From: Promethearchaeota archaeon
GTDB taxonomy: Archaea > Asgardarchaeota > Lokiarchaeia > Sigyniarchaeales > SOKP01
Direction of reading: 5' to 3'
Length of the DNA stretch: 60,663 bases
Assembly (NCBI GenBank): GCA_019058425.1
Contig: JAHPYZ010000017.1
Location: forward strand, 1 to 60,663
Shown: in pieces, positions 46,102-55,519 of the stretch
Position numbering within the stretch: the first letter of the stretch is position 1
How the letters are laid out: every line of letters begins with the position of its first letter
Translations under genes and position numbers: made by a program
Notes under the pieces: generated by a model
What the model saw: only the letters and a program-made list of their open reading frames with translations
What the model was told of the DNA's origin: nothing
The model's database searches: none

Positions 46102-47106
46102 ATGGGTTTTCATATTGAGACACGTAAAGTTCAGAAAACAGGGGGTTCAAGTTATATTATATCTCTTCCAAAAGTATGGATTGATAAGCACGGTGTGGAA
46201 AAGAATGATACTTTAGGAATTCTTTCCCAACCTGATGGTAATTTACTTATAACTCCCCAAATTGATAATGAAACAGCTATTAAAACAAAGGAGATAATTG
46301 TAGATGATTTTGAAGATAAAAATTTCTTGTTTCGGGTTTTAATTGGAGCATATATAATGGGATTTTCAAGAATAGTTTTAAAATCAAGTAGAAAATTTGA
46401 GCCTTTAATAAGAGACACTATTACCAATTTTACACAAATTGCCATTGGTCCCGAAATAGTTGAAGAATCCAACAATTTTATAGTGATTAAAGATCTACTC
46501 AATCCAAAAGAAATGCCCTTCGAAAAAACTATAAAGAGAATGTACATCTTAGTCCAAGGTATGCATGAGGATTCTATCAATGCATTTGAAACCCAAAATA
46601 AAGATTTAGCTGAAGAAGTCATAAAAAGGGATAATGATGTCGATAGATTGCATTGGCTAGTAGGTCGTCAATCTCATATCGTATTGAGGGATATTATTCT
46701 ATGCCAAAAAATGGGAATAACCCTAGAACAAGCGAGTCATTACCAACAGATAAGTCGTTTCCTCGAACGTATAGGAGATCACGCAAGTAAAATAGCTAAG
46801 AATGTCTTAATTCTTATTAAACATAAATTGGATCAAAATTTGATGGAAGAGATAAAAGAAGTAAGTATATTGTCATTAAATTTATTGAATAAAAGTCTTG
46901 ATGCTTGGCTTCAAAAAAGTTTAGTTTTAGCTAATGAAAACATTGAGGACATAAGAAATTTGATAGTTACAACAGAAAAAATTAGCCTTAATGCTATTAA
47001 CAGCGCTGAGGTTTCAATAGCAGTAGGGTATATAATCGAAAGTATACGAAGAACTGCAGAATATTCAGGAGATATATCAGAAATTATCATTAATAATTTG
47101 GTTTAA
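46102..47106 (+). CDS. AbrB-PhoU transcriptional regulator of phosphate uptake
   Basis: 334 residues. An N-terminal AbrB/SpoVT swapped-hairpin DNA-binding domain (1-50: RKVQKTGGSSYIISLPKVWIDKHGVEKNDTLGI...GNLLITP) is followed by a PhoU domain with two repeats (about 115-330; KRDNDVDRLHWLVGRQSHIVLRD and QISRFLERIGDHASKIAKNVLI). This archaeal architecture combines the phosphate-signalling helical fold with a DNA reader. It is divergent from pstS and surrounded by TCTATATA-type elements, including a palindrome at its own start, so it is the best candidate for the protein that reads them. Confidence 0.9.
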   Translation: MGFHIETRKVQKTGGSSYIISLPKVWIDKHGVEKNDTLGILSQPDGNLLITPQIDNETAIKTKEIIVDDFEDKNFLFRVLIGAYIMGFSRIVLKSSRKFEPLIRDTITNFTQIAIGPEIVEESNNFIVIKDLLNPKEMPFEKTIKRMYILVQGMHEDSINAFETQNKDLAEEVIKRDNDVDRLHWLVGRQSHIVLRDIILCQKMGITLEQASHYQQISRFLERIGDHASKIAKNVLILIKHKLDQNLMEEIKEVSILSLNLLNKSLDAWLQKSLVLANENIEDIRNLIVTTEKISLNAINSAEVSIAVGYIIESIRRTAEYSGDISEIIINNLV

Positions 47107-47271
47107 TAGCAAACTCTCAATTTTCTAATTCATTACTTATACCTTAAATTTTATTATTACTCTTCAATTGATAAATTTTAATTATATTTAGTAAGAAAAT
47201 TAAGTAATAATTCTTAATTTAACAATAATAATTTTCAAATTTTAAGGTATAAATTAAAGGAGATTTAATAT

Positions 47272-48840
47272 ATGAGTGAACAAATTGCGGAACAAGCCAT
47301 TAAAGATTCATATGACGTCGTTATTATTGGAGCGGGAAATGGTGGATTAACTGCTGCTACAACTCTTGCCATGAATGGAGCAAAAGTTCTCCTATTAGAG
47401 CAACATAATTTACCTGGGGGATTTGCTACAAGTTTTGTAAGAGGTAGATTTGAGTTTGAAACGTCGCTACACGAACTGGATGAATATGGTCCAGAATCGA
47501 ATCAAGGAGCAGTTAAGAGATTATTTGAAAAAAGATATAACTTAGATATTGACATGGTAAGAGTACCAGAAGCATATAGATTAATTATCACAGATCCAGA
47601 AAATAAAGTAGATGTTACAATGCCATTTGGCGTTGAAACTTTTCTGGATAAATTAGAAAGAGAGGTTCCAGGATGTAGAGAATCGGTGCAGAAATTTTTC
47701 GATATTGCTCGGGAAATTAGAGATGCATTTTCATATTTTATGAAGACACGAGGTAAACCTGATCAAAAAGTTCTTTTCAAAGAATATACAAATTTTCTAA
47801 AAACAGCTCCGTATACTACTCAAGAAGTTGAAGATGTTCTAGGAATTCCTAAAAAGGCACAGGATATCCTTAATGCTTATTGGTGTTATATGGGACTACC
47901 AACAAATAGAGTAACTTTTACGTTATTTTCTATGATGATCTTTACTTATTTAGATTTTGGAGGTTATATTCCAACAAATCGTTCACATGGATACACTACT
48001 GCATTAGATGCTAAAATAAGAGAATTTGGTGGAAGAATTGAGTATAATACTAAAGTTGAAAAGATTTTAGTAGAAAATGGTAAAATAATTGGTATAGAAA
48101 CTTCAAAAGGAGACAAAATCAAGACAAATAACGTAATTTCAAATGCTTCTCCAACATTAGTGTACAATAGACTTATTCATCCAAAGTCGGAAGTTCCAGA
48201 AATAGCAATTAAGGAGGTTAATGCTAGGGTCCATGGACTTGCTGGATTTGTTGTATATTTAGGTCTAGATGCATCAGCAGAAGATTTAGGCTTAAAAGAA
48301 TATAGTTATTTCATTATGGGGGGTAATAGCGAAATACTCTATGAGTCCTGGAGTAAACTTGAAACTCCAAAAGGTCAGGCAACGGTATGTTTAAATAATG
48401 CTATCCCTAATTGTTCTCCTCCAGGTACATCTATTCTATTTATTACAACTCTATTCAAACCTGAAGTATGGTATGATGTAAAACCTGAGGATTATGTAAA
48501 TTTAAAAAATAAAATTGCTAAGGAATTAATTGAACAATTTGAAAATGCTACTGGCGTTTCATTAAAAGAACATATAGAAGAAATTGAAATAGCTACTCCT
48601 GTAACTTTCGCAAGATTCACAAAAACCTATAATGGTGGTATATATGGATATGAAATGGAACCATGGGATTCCATTATAGCTAGATTCATGTCAATGGAAG
48701 CAGATAAGCATATTGAGGGTCTTGAATTTGCTGGAGGTTATGGTAGAAGAGGGCATGGATATAATTCCTCAATTGGCTCTGGGAATGTAGCTGCTTTATA
48801 CACTATAGCAAAACTAAAAAAAGAGGGTGTAATAGAATGA
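47272..48840 (+). CDS. CrtI/phytoene dehydrogenase-like FAD oxidoreductase
   Basis: 522 residues. N-terminal FAD-binding VVIIGAGNGGLTAATTLAMNGAKVLLLEQHNLPGG and C-terminal EGLEFAGGYGRRGHGYNSSIGSGNVAA, the flavin motif that ends the phytoene desaturase/retinol saturase family. Full length. These enzymes saturate, desaturate or isomerise polyene or isoprenoid chains. AAAGGAGAT is 8 bp before the ATG. Its stop overlaps the start of the next gene, an electron-transfer protein, so the pair likely forms one redox system. Substrate unknown; isoprenoid lipids or quinone-like molecules are reasonable guesses. Confidence 0.83.
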   Translation: MSEQIAEQAIKDSYDVVIIGAGNGGLTAATTLAMNGAKVLLLEQHNLPGGFATSFVRGRFEFETSLHELDEYGPESNQGAVKRLFEKRYNLDIDMVRVPEAYRLIITDPENKVDVTMPFGVETFLDKLEREVPGCRESVQKFFDIAREIRDAFSYFMKTRGKPDQKVLFKEYTNFLKTAPYTTQEVEDVLGIPKKAQDILNAYWCYMGLPTNRVTFTLFSMMIFTYLDFGGYIPTNRSHGYTTALDAKIREFGGRIEYNTKVEKILVENGKIIGIETSKGDKIKTNNVISNASPTLVYNRLIHPKSEVPEIAIKEVNARVHGLAGFVVYLGLDASAEDLGLKEYSYFIMGGNSEILYESWSKLETPKGQATVCLNNAIPNCSPPGTSILFITTLFKPEVWYDVKPEDYVNLKNKIAKELIEQFENATGVSLKEHIEEIEIATPVTFARFTKTYNGGIYGYEMEPWDSIIARFMSMEADKHIEGLEFAGGYGRRGHGYNSSIGSGNVAALYTIAKLKKEGVIE

Positions 48841-50069
48841 ATGAAGAAGATAAGGAAAGGTTTGTGATCACAGTTAAAAGTAATACAAAAGATTTATTTG
48901 CTTTTACTAAAATGGTTCCGAATAGAAAAAAAAGGATTGAAAAAGCTTCTAATGAACCAATAAAATCTGATCCAATAAATGCCCTTGCTCGAATACTACA
49001 TCCTGAAAGACAATACTTAATTATAGATGAAATTAGAGATGAAACAAAATCAGCAAAAACTTTTAAATTAGTCCCTGATTCGGAGTTAGGAACAAGTGAA
49101 TTAGCATATTTCAGAGCAGGTCAATATTTAAGTTTAAAAGTTAAAGTAAACAATGTAGAAATCACGAGACCATATTCAATTTCCTCCTCACCTTCGGATG
49201 CATTGGAAGGATTTTATAATATAACTATCCGAAAAGAAGAACACGGATTCTTAACAAACTATATATGGGATAATTGGAAGGTTGGCACGAAAGTGGTAAG
49301 TTCTGGCCCTGAAGGATTCTTTTATTTTGAACCTCTTCGAGATTTAAAAACTATAATAGGTATTGCAGGTGGTTCTGGTATAACTCCTTTTCGTTCATTA
49401 GCGAAAGCAATTGTAGAAGGAACAATGGACGCTAAGTTAACACTCTTATACGGAAGTAGCGAAGAAGATGATATTATCTTTTATGATGAGTTTAAAAAAC
49501 TAGAGGAAGAACATCCTGATAAACTAAAAGTTATCCATGTATTAAGTTGTGATGTCGTTTCTTTAGAGGGATGCGAAACTGGATTTATCACTGCAGATAT
49601 TATTGAAAAATATTGTGATGTAAAAAATTGTATTTTTTTTATTTGCGGACCTCAAATAATGTATGAATTCGTAATAAAGCAATTAGTGAAATTTGAACTT
49701 CCTCAAAAAAGAATTCGAAGAGAGGCTTTTGGAGAAATAAAAGATATTATAAATTATCCCGATTTTCCAAAAGAAGTTGCTGAAAAAACTTTTAAAATTA
49801 AAGCCCAAATAGGAAATGTAACAAAGGAAATTCCTGCAATGGCTACTGAGTCTGTTCTTGTTGCCTTAGAAAGAGCGAATTTAGCCCCTCCATCAAAATG
49901 TCGATCTGGTGAATGTGGATTCTGTCGTTCGCTACTTATATCAGGAGATATATATATAAGTCCGATTAGTGATTGGAGAAAAGCAGCAGACAAAAAGTTT
50001 AATTACTTTCATCCATGTTACTCTTATCCTATATCTGACATGGAAATAAGAGTTCCAAGACAACTATAA
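48837..50069 (+). CDS. Ferredoxin-NAD(P)H reductase with C-terminal [2Fe-2S] domain
   Basis: 410 residues. After ~65 variable residues comes an FNR-type flavin domain (AGQYLSLKV, RPYSISSSP), an NAD(P) domain (GIAGGSGITPFRSLAKA, FFICGPQIMYEFV) and a plant-type ferredoxin (about 320-410) with CRSGECGFC plus a later Cys (HPCYSYP). It passes electrons from NAD(P)H through flavin to [2Fe-2S], or the reverse. The ATGA overlap with the CrtI-like gene implies translational coupling and a shared function as reductase of that flavoenzyme. Confidence 0.9.
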   Translation: MNEEDKERFVITVKSNTKDLFAFTKMVPNRKKRIEKASNEPIKSDPINALARILHPERQYLIIDEIRDETKSAKTFKLVPDSELGTSELAYFRAGQYLSLKVKVNNVEITRPYSISSSPSDALEGFYNITIRKEEHGFLTNYIWDNWKVGTKVVSSGPEGFFYFEPLRDLKTIIGIAGGSGITPFRSLAKAIVEGTMDAKLTLLYGSSEEDDIIFYDEFKKLEEEHPDKLKVIHVLSCDVVSLEGCETGFITADIIEKYCDVKNCIFFICGPQIMYEFVIKQLVKFELPQKRIRREAFGEIKDIINYPDFPKEVAEKTFKIKAQIGNVTKEIPAMATESVLVALERANLAPPSKCRSGECGFCRSLLISGDIYISPISDWRKAADKKFNYFHPCYSYPISDMEIRVPRQL

Positions 50070-50080
50070 AAATTAAAATT

Positions 50081-50962
50081 TTACTTTTTTTTCCATTTTA
50101 GCAAGGATATAATAAGATTTTCTCTAGAAAGGTCATTTTGGGTCAATTTACCTATGATGCTTTCTCTACTGAATAAATTCTTTATTATTTTTTTCATCAG
50201 TTTTTTCCCAGAATAACCCTCTTGATGGAATTTGTCATTAAATTCATGAGCTTTAACCCATAAATTGTCGATTTCTTCCATTTTTTTAAGGATAATTTCT
50301 CTTCCATGTAATACCCCATTCCCAGCAGAGAAAATTAATAACTCTTCCATATACTCAGTGAAATCATATAGATCAGAAAGAGATTGATATATTAATGATA
50401 TATCCTCTTGAATATCACTATTTTTTCCAAAGATCATTTTATATTTTGGTTGTACCGCATCAGCTACAAAAGCCCATTGTTGTTTTTTTTCAATTAATGC
50501 TACTAATTCTGGAGCATGTCCAATCATAGGAAATAATTCAAGTCTATACTTCTTTGATTTTGTTGTAATTGGCTTATCAACAATTGTAGCTTGAACAGGT
50601 AATAATTCTGGACCCCATGCCACTTGCCGATATTCAGGATATTTTTTACCTTTTTTTAAAAGATCCACAGCTTTTCTACCTGCAAATATTGGTATTCCAA
50701 ATTCATTATTTAACATATGAGCACCACCAGCATGATCCTCATGTGTATGCGTAATAAAACATTGGTCAACCATTTGATCATGATTAAGAGATTTTACAAA
50801 ATCTCTAAGATCATTCTCTCCCCCAGGAGCGCTTGAATCAATAAGAAGTCCATCAATTAAATAGCAAGAAGTGAAAAAAGGATATGGTATTAAGTCATTA
50901 TCAGATGCCCATTCCCATTCCAAAATTTGGTTATTACAATGAAAAGTTTTACGTACAACCAT
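50081..50962 (-). CDS. Metallo-beta-lactamase-fold hydrolase
   Basis: 293 residues. THTHEDHAGG is the zinc-binding HxHxDH loop; GHAPE and VADAV give the third His and the bridging Asp. The C-terminal region is helical, as in RNase Z/glyoxalase II-like or LACTB2-like members. Cytosolic; substrate unknown. It follows the [4Fe-4S] protein gene on the same strand by 42 nt and converges with the reductase gene with 11 nt between stops. Confidence 0.83.
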   Translation of the reverse strand: MVVRKTFHCNNQILEWEWASDNDLIPYPFFTSCYLIDGLLIDSSAPGGENDLRDFVKSLNHDQMVDQCFITHTHEDHAGGAHMLNNEFGIPIFAGRKAVDLLKKGKKYPEYRQVAWGPELLPVQATIVDKPITTKSKKYRLELFPMIGHAPELVALIEKKQQWAFVADAVQPKYKMIFGKNSDIQEDISLIYQSLSDLYDFTEYMEELLIFSAGNGVLHGREIILKKMEEIDNLWVKAHEFNDKFHQEGYSGKKLMKKIIKNLFSRESIIGKLTQNDLSRENLIISLLKWKKK

Positions 50963-51004
50963 AAATAGAGTCTGCTATTAATTTAGTGAATTTTTAAAAT
51001 ACAC

Positions 51005-52102
51005 TTATTCTATTTCAACTTTTTTAGGAGGTATAAATACATGTCTGGGTCCAATCCTTACAAGTTGTATAGCTTCTTCAGGACAATGATGGGCACATAC
51101 ACCACATCCTATACATTTATCCTTATTAACATGAGCAATGCTATTCTCTAAATCAATTGTTTCCATAGGACACATTTCAACACATGTTCCACAACCTATA
51201 CATGAATCCTCGTCGACATTTGCTAAATAAGAGGACATAGTGTGGATTGGCGCTGCACCACGATAATACATATTGATCACACCACAGCAACATTTACAAC
51301 AATTACATATTGCCTCAATTCCTCTATTAGTATCTGAATGAACGTGAAATACTTTATGAACTAATCCTTCATCTTCTGCTTCTCTCATTATCTTAATAGC
51401 TTCTTCCTTTGAAACACGTCTACCGAATCCTTGTTCAATACCATATTGAGCACTTTTATCAATTAAGAAGCAATTGTTTTTTGATGCTCCTAATTTACAT
51501 GGATCATTAACAAGTTCCTTTTCATGTCGACAATAGCAATTAACTAATGCTATATCATCATATTCTTCAATATATTTTTTAATTTCCTCAAATGGTATTA
51601 CAGTATCAATTCCAACTTCTATTTCTTGTTCAACTGGGAGTGTCCTATCAGTAGGGGGTAATTCTTTAAACACATTTATTATACTCCCATAATTCCTCTG
51701 AGTAGCTTCACTTATTTCACCAAAGAGTTTTTCGAATAATACCGCTAGGTTTTTTTCTCTTTCTGTACTTCCACCTCTTAAGAAGGTGTACTCAAAAATC
51801 CCCCGCCATAAACCCATTAGACGATAAACCATAACTCCAGTGCTTTTGCTTCTTGTACCTACAATGATTCCATTGTACATCAATGTATTAAGCATTTTAA
51901 TGATATTCTGCTCTTCCATATCGATTTTTTGCTTAATTTCTTCAAGTGTCATTGAAGGTTTTTTATATAACAAAATAAAATTCGCCTGTTCTTCAGTTAC
52001 CAGAGCTTGTAATAATTCAAACAATGTATCACTAATAGGTACGGGAAAAACTCCAGCCTTTATAAAAGTCCTTGCCACATTATACCAGAATTTATCTGTC
52101 AT
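51005..52102 (-). CDS. Winged-helix protein with two C-terminal [4Fe-4S] ferredoxin motifs
   Basis: 365 residues. The N-terminal part (30-120) looks like a winged-helix domain (LYKKPSMTLEEIKQKIDMEEQNIIKMLNTLMYNGIIV). A central Cys-rich region follows (NCYCRH...DPCKLG, then CNCCKCCCG near 270). The C-terminus is a 2[4Fe-4S] ferredoxin: CIGCGTCVEMCP and CIGCGVCAHHCP. The family occurs in strict anaerobes and is usually listed only as a 4Fe-4S protein. The domain mix suggests either a redox-responsive regulator or an oxidoreductase subunit. Confidence 0.8.
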   Translation of the reverse strand: MTDKFWYNVARTFIKAGVFPVPISDTLFELLQALVTEEQANFILLYKKPSMTLEEIKQKIDMEEQNIIKMLNTLMYNGIIVGTRSKSTGVMVYRLMGLWRGIFEYTFLRGGSTEREKNLAVLFEKLFGEISEATQRNYGSIINVFKELPPTDRTLPVEQEIEVGIDTVIPFEEIKKYIEEYDDIALVNCYCRHEKELVNDPCKLGASKNNCFLIDKSAQYGIEQGFGRRVSKEEAIKIMREAEDEGLVHKVFHVHSDTNRGIEAICNCCKCCCGVINMYYRGAAPIHTMSSYLANVDEDSCIGCGTCVEMCPMETIDLENSIAHVNKDKCIGCGVCAHHCPEEAIQLVRIGPRHVFIPPKKVEIE

Positions 52103-52324
52103 TTTACTTATAACCTAATTTAGAAAATACTTTAAAAATCTTTTAAATGATAAAAAAATTCATAATTTAATTATATTATGAGTAAGTAATTCTAAGACGC
52201 TATGGCCTAATAAACAGATTTAAATAGCAAAATTCCATAAAATTTCAGGACTCTCTTAATTTATTAATTAGGGTTTCTTCAATCGATAATAACACTAAAA
52301 TTAGGCTTTGAGTGTAATTTTATC

Positions 52325-52495
52325 ATGGATGATGTCCAAAAAAGGATAGATAGATTGGAATTTTCGATTAATCTTTTACAAGAGCATCTACTTAAATTTG
52401 GTCATCTCATACAACCTAGACCTCTTAGGTTTATTAGAAGCCAAATAAACCATTATAAACGCGAGTTGGAAATCAGAAAAGATTACCCACCCTAA
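52325..52495 (+). CDS. Small 56-residue coiled-coil-like protein
   Basis: Begins MDDVQKRIDRLEFSINLLQE and continues with a heptad-like helix, a Pro-containing turn (IQPRPLRF) and a basic second helix ending in KDYPP. Codon use and amino-acid balance look genuine, and no other gene occupies this 566-bp gap (52103-52668). No strong ribosome binding site is seen. Function unknown; helical hairpin proteins of this size often bind a partner. Confidence 0.45.
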   Translation: MDDVQKRIDRLEFSINLLQEHLLKFGHLIQPRPLRFIRSQINHYKRELEIRKDYPP

Positions 52496-52668
52496 TATCT
52501 AATCTTATTTTTTCTAATTTAGTTAGGAAGTACTAATAAGTATTCTATTTTATCATAAATTTTCACCTAATTTCTTCTTTTTACCACTAATATTTTTGTC
52601 AAACCTTAAAAACATTAGATACGAATAATAATAAGACCTTTTAAAAATCACTAAAAACAAATTTAAAA

Positions 52669-53991
52669 ATGGGATTTAATATGGAAATTCATGATGTAGA
52701 ATTAAAGAGATATTATGTAGGTGTTTTTTCGCTTAATTACTTCGTCCAAGGGATGAACCAATCGATGTTTACAACAATAATCCCTATTTTTTTGTTTTAC
52801 TTATTGTCACCTGCCCCTGTAAATGCTGGTCAAATCGCTTCAATGATGTCAATTATCCTTCTTCCATTTGGGGTAAAATTTCTTTATGGAATCCTATCTG
52901 ATAAAATAGGTTTCAAAAACTTAGGTAGGAGAAAACCATGGATAATTATTGCTTCATTTTTATCTGGTTTAATTTGGATATTATTTCCATTTATTTTGAC
53001 ACCTAGCAATGCTATGAATTTAGTAACCCTTTTAGGGATTATAATTGTAATTGGAGTGGCGATGGCGGATACTGCTATTGATGGATTAATCTTAGATTTA
53101 TATCCTAAAGAAAGACTTGGGCGAGTTCAAGGAATTTGCTGGGGATTTAGATCAGTAGGAATAATAGCTGGTGGACCATTATTGGTAATGTTAATTTTAT
53201 TGACGGGAGGAACCACAGAAATTATCTTTATAGGATTAGGTATTGCAATGATGATTTTCTCATTTACTACTTTGATTGTTAAAGAAAAAGTAAAGAAAAT
53301 TGAGGTAAACGCAGTAGAAAATCTTAAAGTAATCTTTGGAAAGATAAAAAATTGGAAAGTTTATGCTTTCTCTTTATTTAATGCTTTTTGTGATGGAATA
53401 ATTTTCGTGCTTATACCTCTTTTTATACTTATTCAATGGGGTTTAGTTAATGCTACTGGAGCATCAATGGATATTATTGGTGATCCAACCCAACAAAATT
53501 TATATGCTCCGCAGGCTTTAATTGCTTTTACAATTGGTTTAGGGGTAATAACTGGGGCTCTTATTGGAGGGAGAATAGCCGATTTGCATTCTAGAAAACG
53601 AGGTGTTGTAATAGGATTTATTCTAACTACAATTTCTTTCTTGATATTCATAATACCAATCATTTGGCCGGTATTAATACTATTCGCCTTAATACTAGGT
53701 TCATCAGCGGGTTGGAGAAATTCTGCCTTTTCTGCCGTTATTGGTCAAGAATCTCAGCAATATCCTGAGATGGATAGTACTTACTATGCTACATGTAATT
53801 CATTTACAAATTTAGGATCAACAATTGGTTTACAAACAACGAGTATTTTATTTGTAATCTTAGGAGGTTTACAAACTTTTTGGATTTTCGCAATTACTTT
53901 TTTATTTTTGGCTATTATTATGAATATTGGTTTGGGTATGTTCTTTATTTTAGATCCTAAAGACTATGAAGTAAATATCGAAAGAAACTGA
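52669..53991 (+). CDS. Major facilitator superfamily transporter
   Basis: 440 residues, 12 membrane helices. MFS loop 2-3 motif GILSDKIGFKNLGRRKPWI, repeated in the second half as GGRIADLHSRKRGVVIG. IDGLILDLYPKERLGRVQGICWGFRS recalls the PucC/BT1 branch. Solute unknown. An alternative start is Met5 (52681). Monocistronic. Confidence 0.85.
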   Translation: MGFNMEIHDVELKRYYVGVFSLNYFVQGMNQSMFTTIIPIFLFYLLSPAPVNAGQIASMMSIILLPFGVKFLYGILSDKIGFKNLGRRKPWIIIASFLSGLIWILFPFILTPSNAMNLVTLLGIIIVIGVAMADTAIDGLILDLYPKERLGRVQGICWGFRSVGIIAGGPLLVMLILLTGGTTEIIFIGLGIAMMIFSFTTLIVKEKVKKIEVNAVENLKVIFGKIKNWKVYAFSLFNAFCDGIIFVLIPLFILIQWGLVNATGASMDIIGDPTQQNLYAPQALIAFTIGLGVITGALIGGRIADLHSRKRGVVIGFILTTISFLIFIIPIIWPVLILFALILGSSAGWRNSAFSAVIGQESQQYPEMDSTYYATCNSFTNLGSTIGLQTTSILFVILGGLQTFWIFAITFLFLAIIMNIGLGMFFILDPKDYEVNIERN

Positions 53992-54100
53992 TAAGAGATT
54001 TTTAACTAATTCTTTTTTTTATTTATTCTGTTTTTCGAAAAATTTTTATCATTTTATACTGATTAATTTCACATATTCTAAAGCAAATTCTAAAAGAAGG

Positions 54101-55288
54101 GTGTTTTACATCAAAAAAGAATTTTCTGAGAGAGTGAAAAGACTTCCAAAATATATTTTTGTAGAAATCGAACAACTTTTAGTAGAAAAGAGAAAGCAGG
54201 GAGTTGATTTAATTCCGCTTGGTATTGGAGATCCTGATTTACCCACTCCTGAGCTGATAATCACCGAATTAATAGAACAAGTAAAAAAACCTGAAAATCA
54301 GAATTATCCCGCTAGTATGGGAGAAGATTTTTTTAGAGAAGCAGTATCAAGATGGTATAAAGTTAGATTTAATGTGGATTTGGATCCAAAAGAGGAAATT
54401 TCAAATGTTCTAGGGGGGAAAGAAGGCGTCGCCAACATAGCAAGAGCATTTGTAAATCCGGGAGATGTTGTACTTTGTCCTAATCCTGGATACCCAGTCT
54501 ATGAGAATGGTGCAACAAAATTATGCGATGCAGAACCTGTTTCAATGCCTATATTGAGTGAAAATCAATTCTTACCTGATTTAAATAAAATAGAAAAAAA
54601 ATACGTTAAAAAAGCTAAACTCATGTATTTGAATTACCCTAATAACCCGACCGGGGCAATAGCTCCAAAAGAATTCTTAAAAAAAGCAGTAGATTTCGCA
54701 GAGGATAATGGCTTTTTTATTGTCTATGATAATCCATATTCAGAATTTACGTTTGGAAATTATATTGCTCCATCGATACTGCAAATCGATCATAATCATG
54801 TTGAGATTAACAGTGCTTCTAAAATGTTTAATATGACGGGATTTAGATGTGGTTGGGTCGCGGGTGACAAAGATATTATCAATGGACTAAGAAATGTTAA
54901 ATCTCAAATAGATTCTGGTTGCCCAAAGTTTATACAAAGAGCTGTAAGTAAAGGATTGGATGAATACAATTCGAATAACAAACCAGATATTGTCCAAGAA
55001 ACTGTTGATATATATGAAAAGCGAAGAAATATTCTTGTTAAAGGTTTAAATGATTTTGGTTGGAAAACAGCTAAACCAAAAGCAACTTTCTATGTTTGGA
55101 CTCAAATTCCTAAAAAATATAGTGACATCGGATGCATGGAATTTGTTAAAAAATTAATTAATATTGGAGTTGTTATTACTCCTGGAATCGGTTTTGGCCA
55201 ATATGGAGAAGGTTTTGTAAGATTTGCTTTAACTCAACCCGAAGAAAGATTAAAAGAAGCAATAGAAAGAATAAAAACAATATTATAA
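54101..55288 (+). CDS. dapL: PLP aminotransferase, LL-diaminopimelate aminotransferase-like
   Basis: 395 residues, fold-type I class I/II aminotransferase. PLP-site features: GGKEGVANIARAF, NYPNNPTGA, YDNPYSEF and the Schiff-base Lys in SASKMFNMTGFRCGW; the Arg of GFVRFAL binds the carboxylate. The N-terminal pattern FSERVKRLPKYIFVEIEQL and IPLGIGDPDLPTP match the DapL group that makes LL-diaminopimelate for lysine. Other alpha-amino acid specificity is possible. The GTG at 54101 overlaps its own putative Shine-Dalgarno, so the ATC at 54110 may be the true start. Confidence 0.8.
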   Translation: MFYIKKEFSERVKRLPKYIFVEIEQLLVEKRKQGVDLIPLGIGDPDLPTPELIITELIEQVKKPENQNYPASMGEDFFREAVSRWYKVRFNVDLDPKEEISNVLGGKEGVANIARAFVNPGDVVLCPNPGYPVYENGATKLCDAEPVSMPILSENQFLPDLNKIEKKYVKKAKLMYLNYPNNPTGAIAPKEFLKKAVDFAEDNGFFIVYDNPYSEFTFGNYIAPSILQIDHNHVEINSASKMFNMTGFRCGWVAGDKDIINGLRNVKSQIDSGCPKFIQRAVSKGLDEYNSNNKPDIVQETVDIYEKRRNILVKGLNDFGWKTAKPKATFYVWTQIPKKYSDIGCMEFVKKLINIGVVITPGIGFGQYGEGFVRFALTQPEERLKEAIERIKTIL

Positions 55289-55339
55289 AAAAAAATTTAA
55301 AAAAAAGATTAATAAATTGAGAGAAGATTGTTTGTACTT

Positions 55340-55519
55340 CTACCCCAGTTTCCTTCTCATTTTTGACCTCAATGCCTTAATTCTTTTCTCATCTTCAGCT
55401 TCAAGGCTTTCTGAGAATTCATTTGGAACTTCTAAGGACATCATAACTGGAGCATTATAAGAATCCCAATCTTTATAATAATCTAATATCAGATCCATTT
55501 TATCTAATTCCTTATTCAA
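55340..55519 (-). CDS. Small acidic protein, TTG start with full Shine-Dalgarno
   Basis: 59 residues, below usual gene-calling limits. AAGGAGGTGA, a complete complement to the 16S tail, lies 5 bp before the TTG, the strongest ribosome site I saw in the window. The product is acidic in the middle (EVPNEFSESLEAEDEKR) with a basic end (RSKMRRKLG) and is predicted helical. Function unknown; no neighbour on its strand. Confidence 0.6.
   Translation of the reverse strand: MNKELDKMDLILDYYKDWDSYNAPVMMSLEVPNEFSESLEAEDEKRIKALRSKMRRKLG

Noticed and set aside
46152..46622. 156-residue open frame antisense to the AbrB-PhoU gene
   Set aside because: It lies wholly inside a well-supported gene on the other strand, has no ribosome site and shows no domain; it mirrors that gene's codon pattern.
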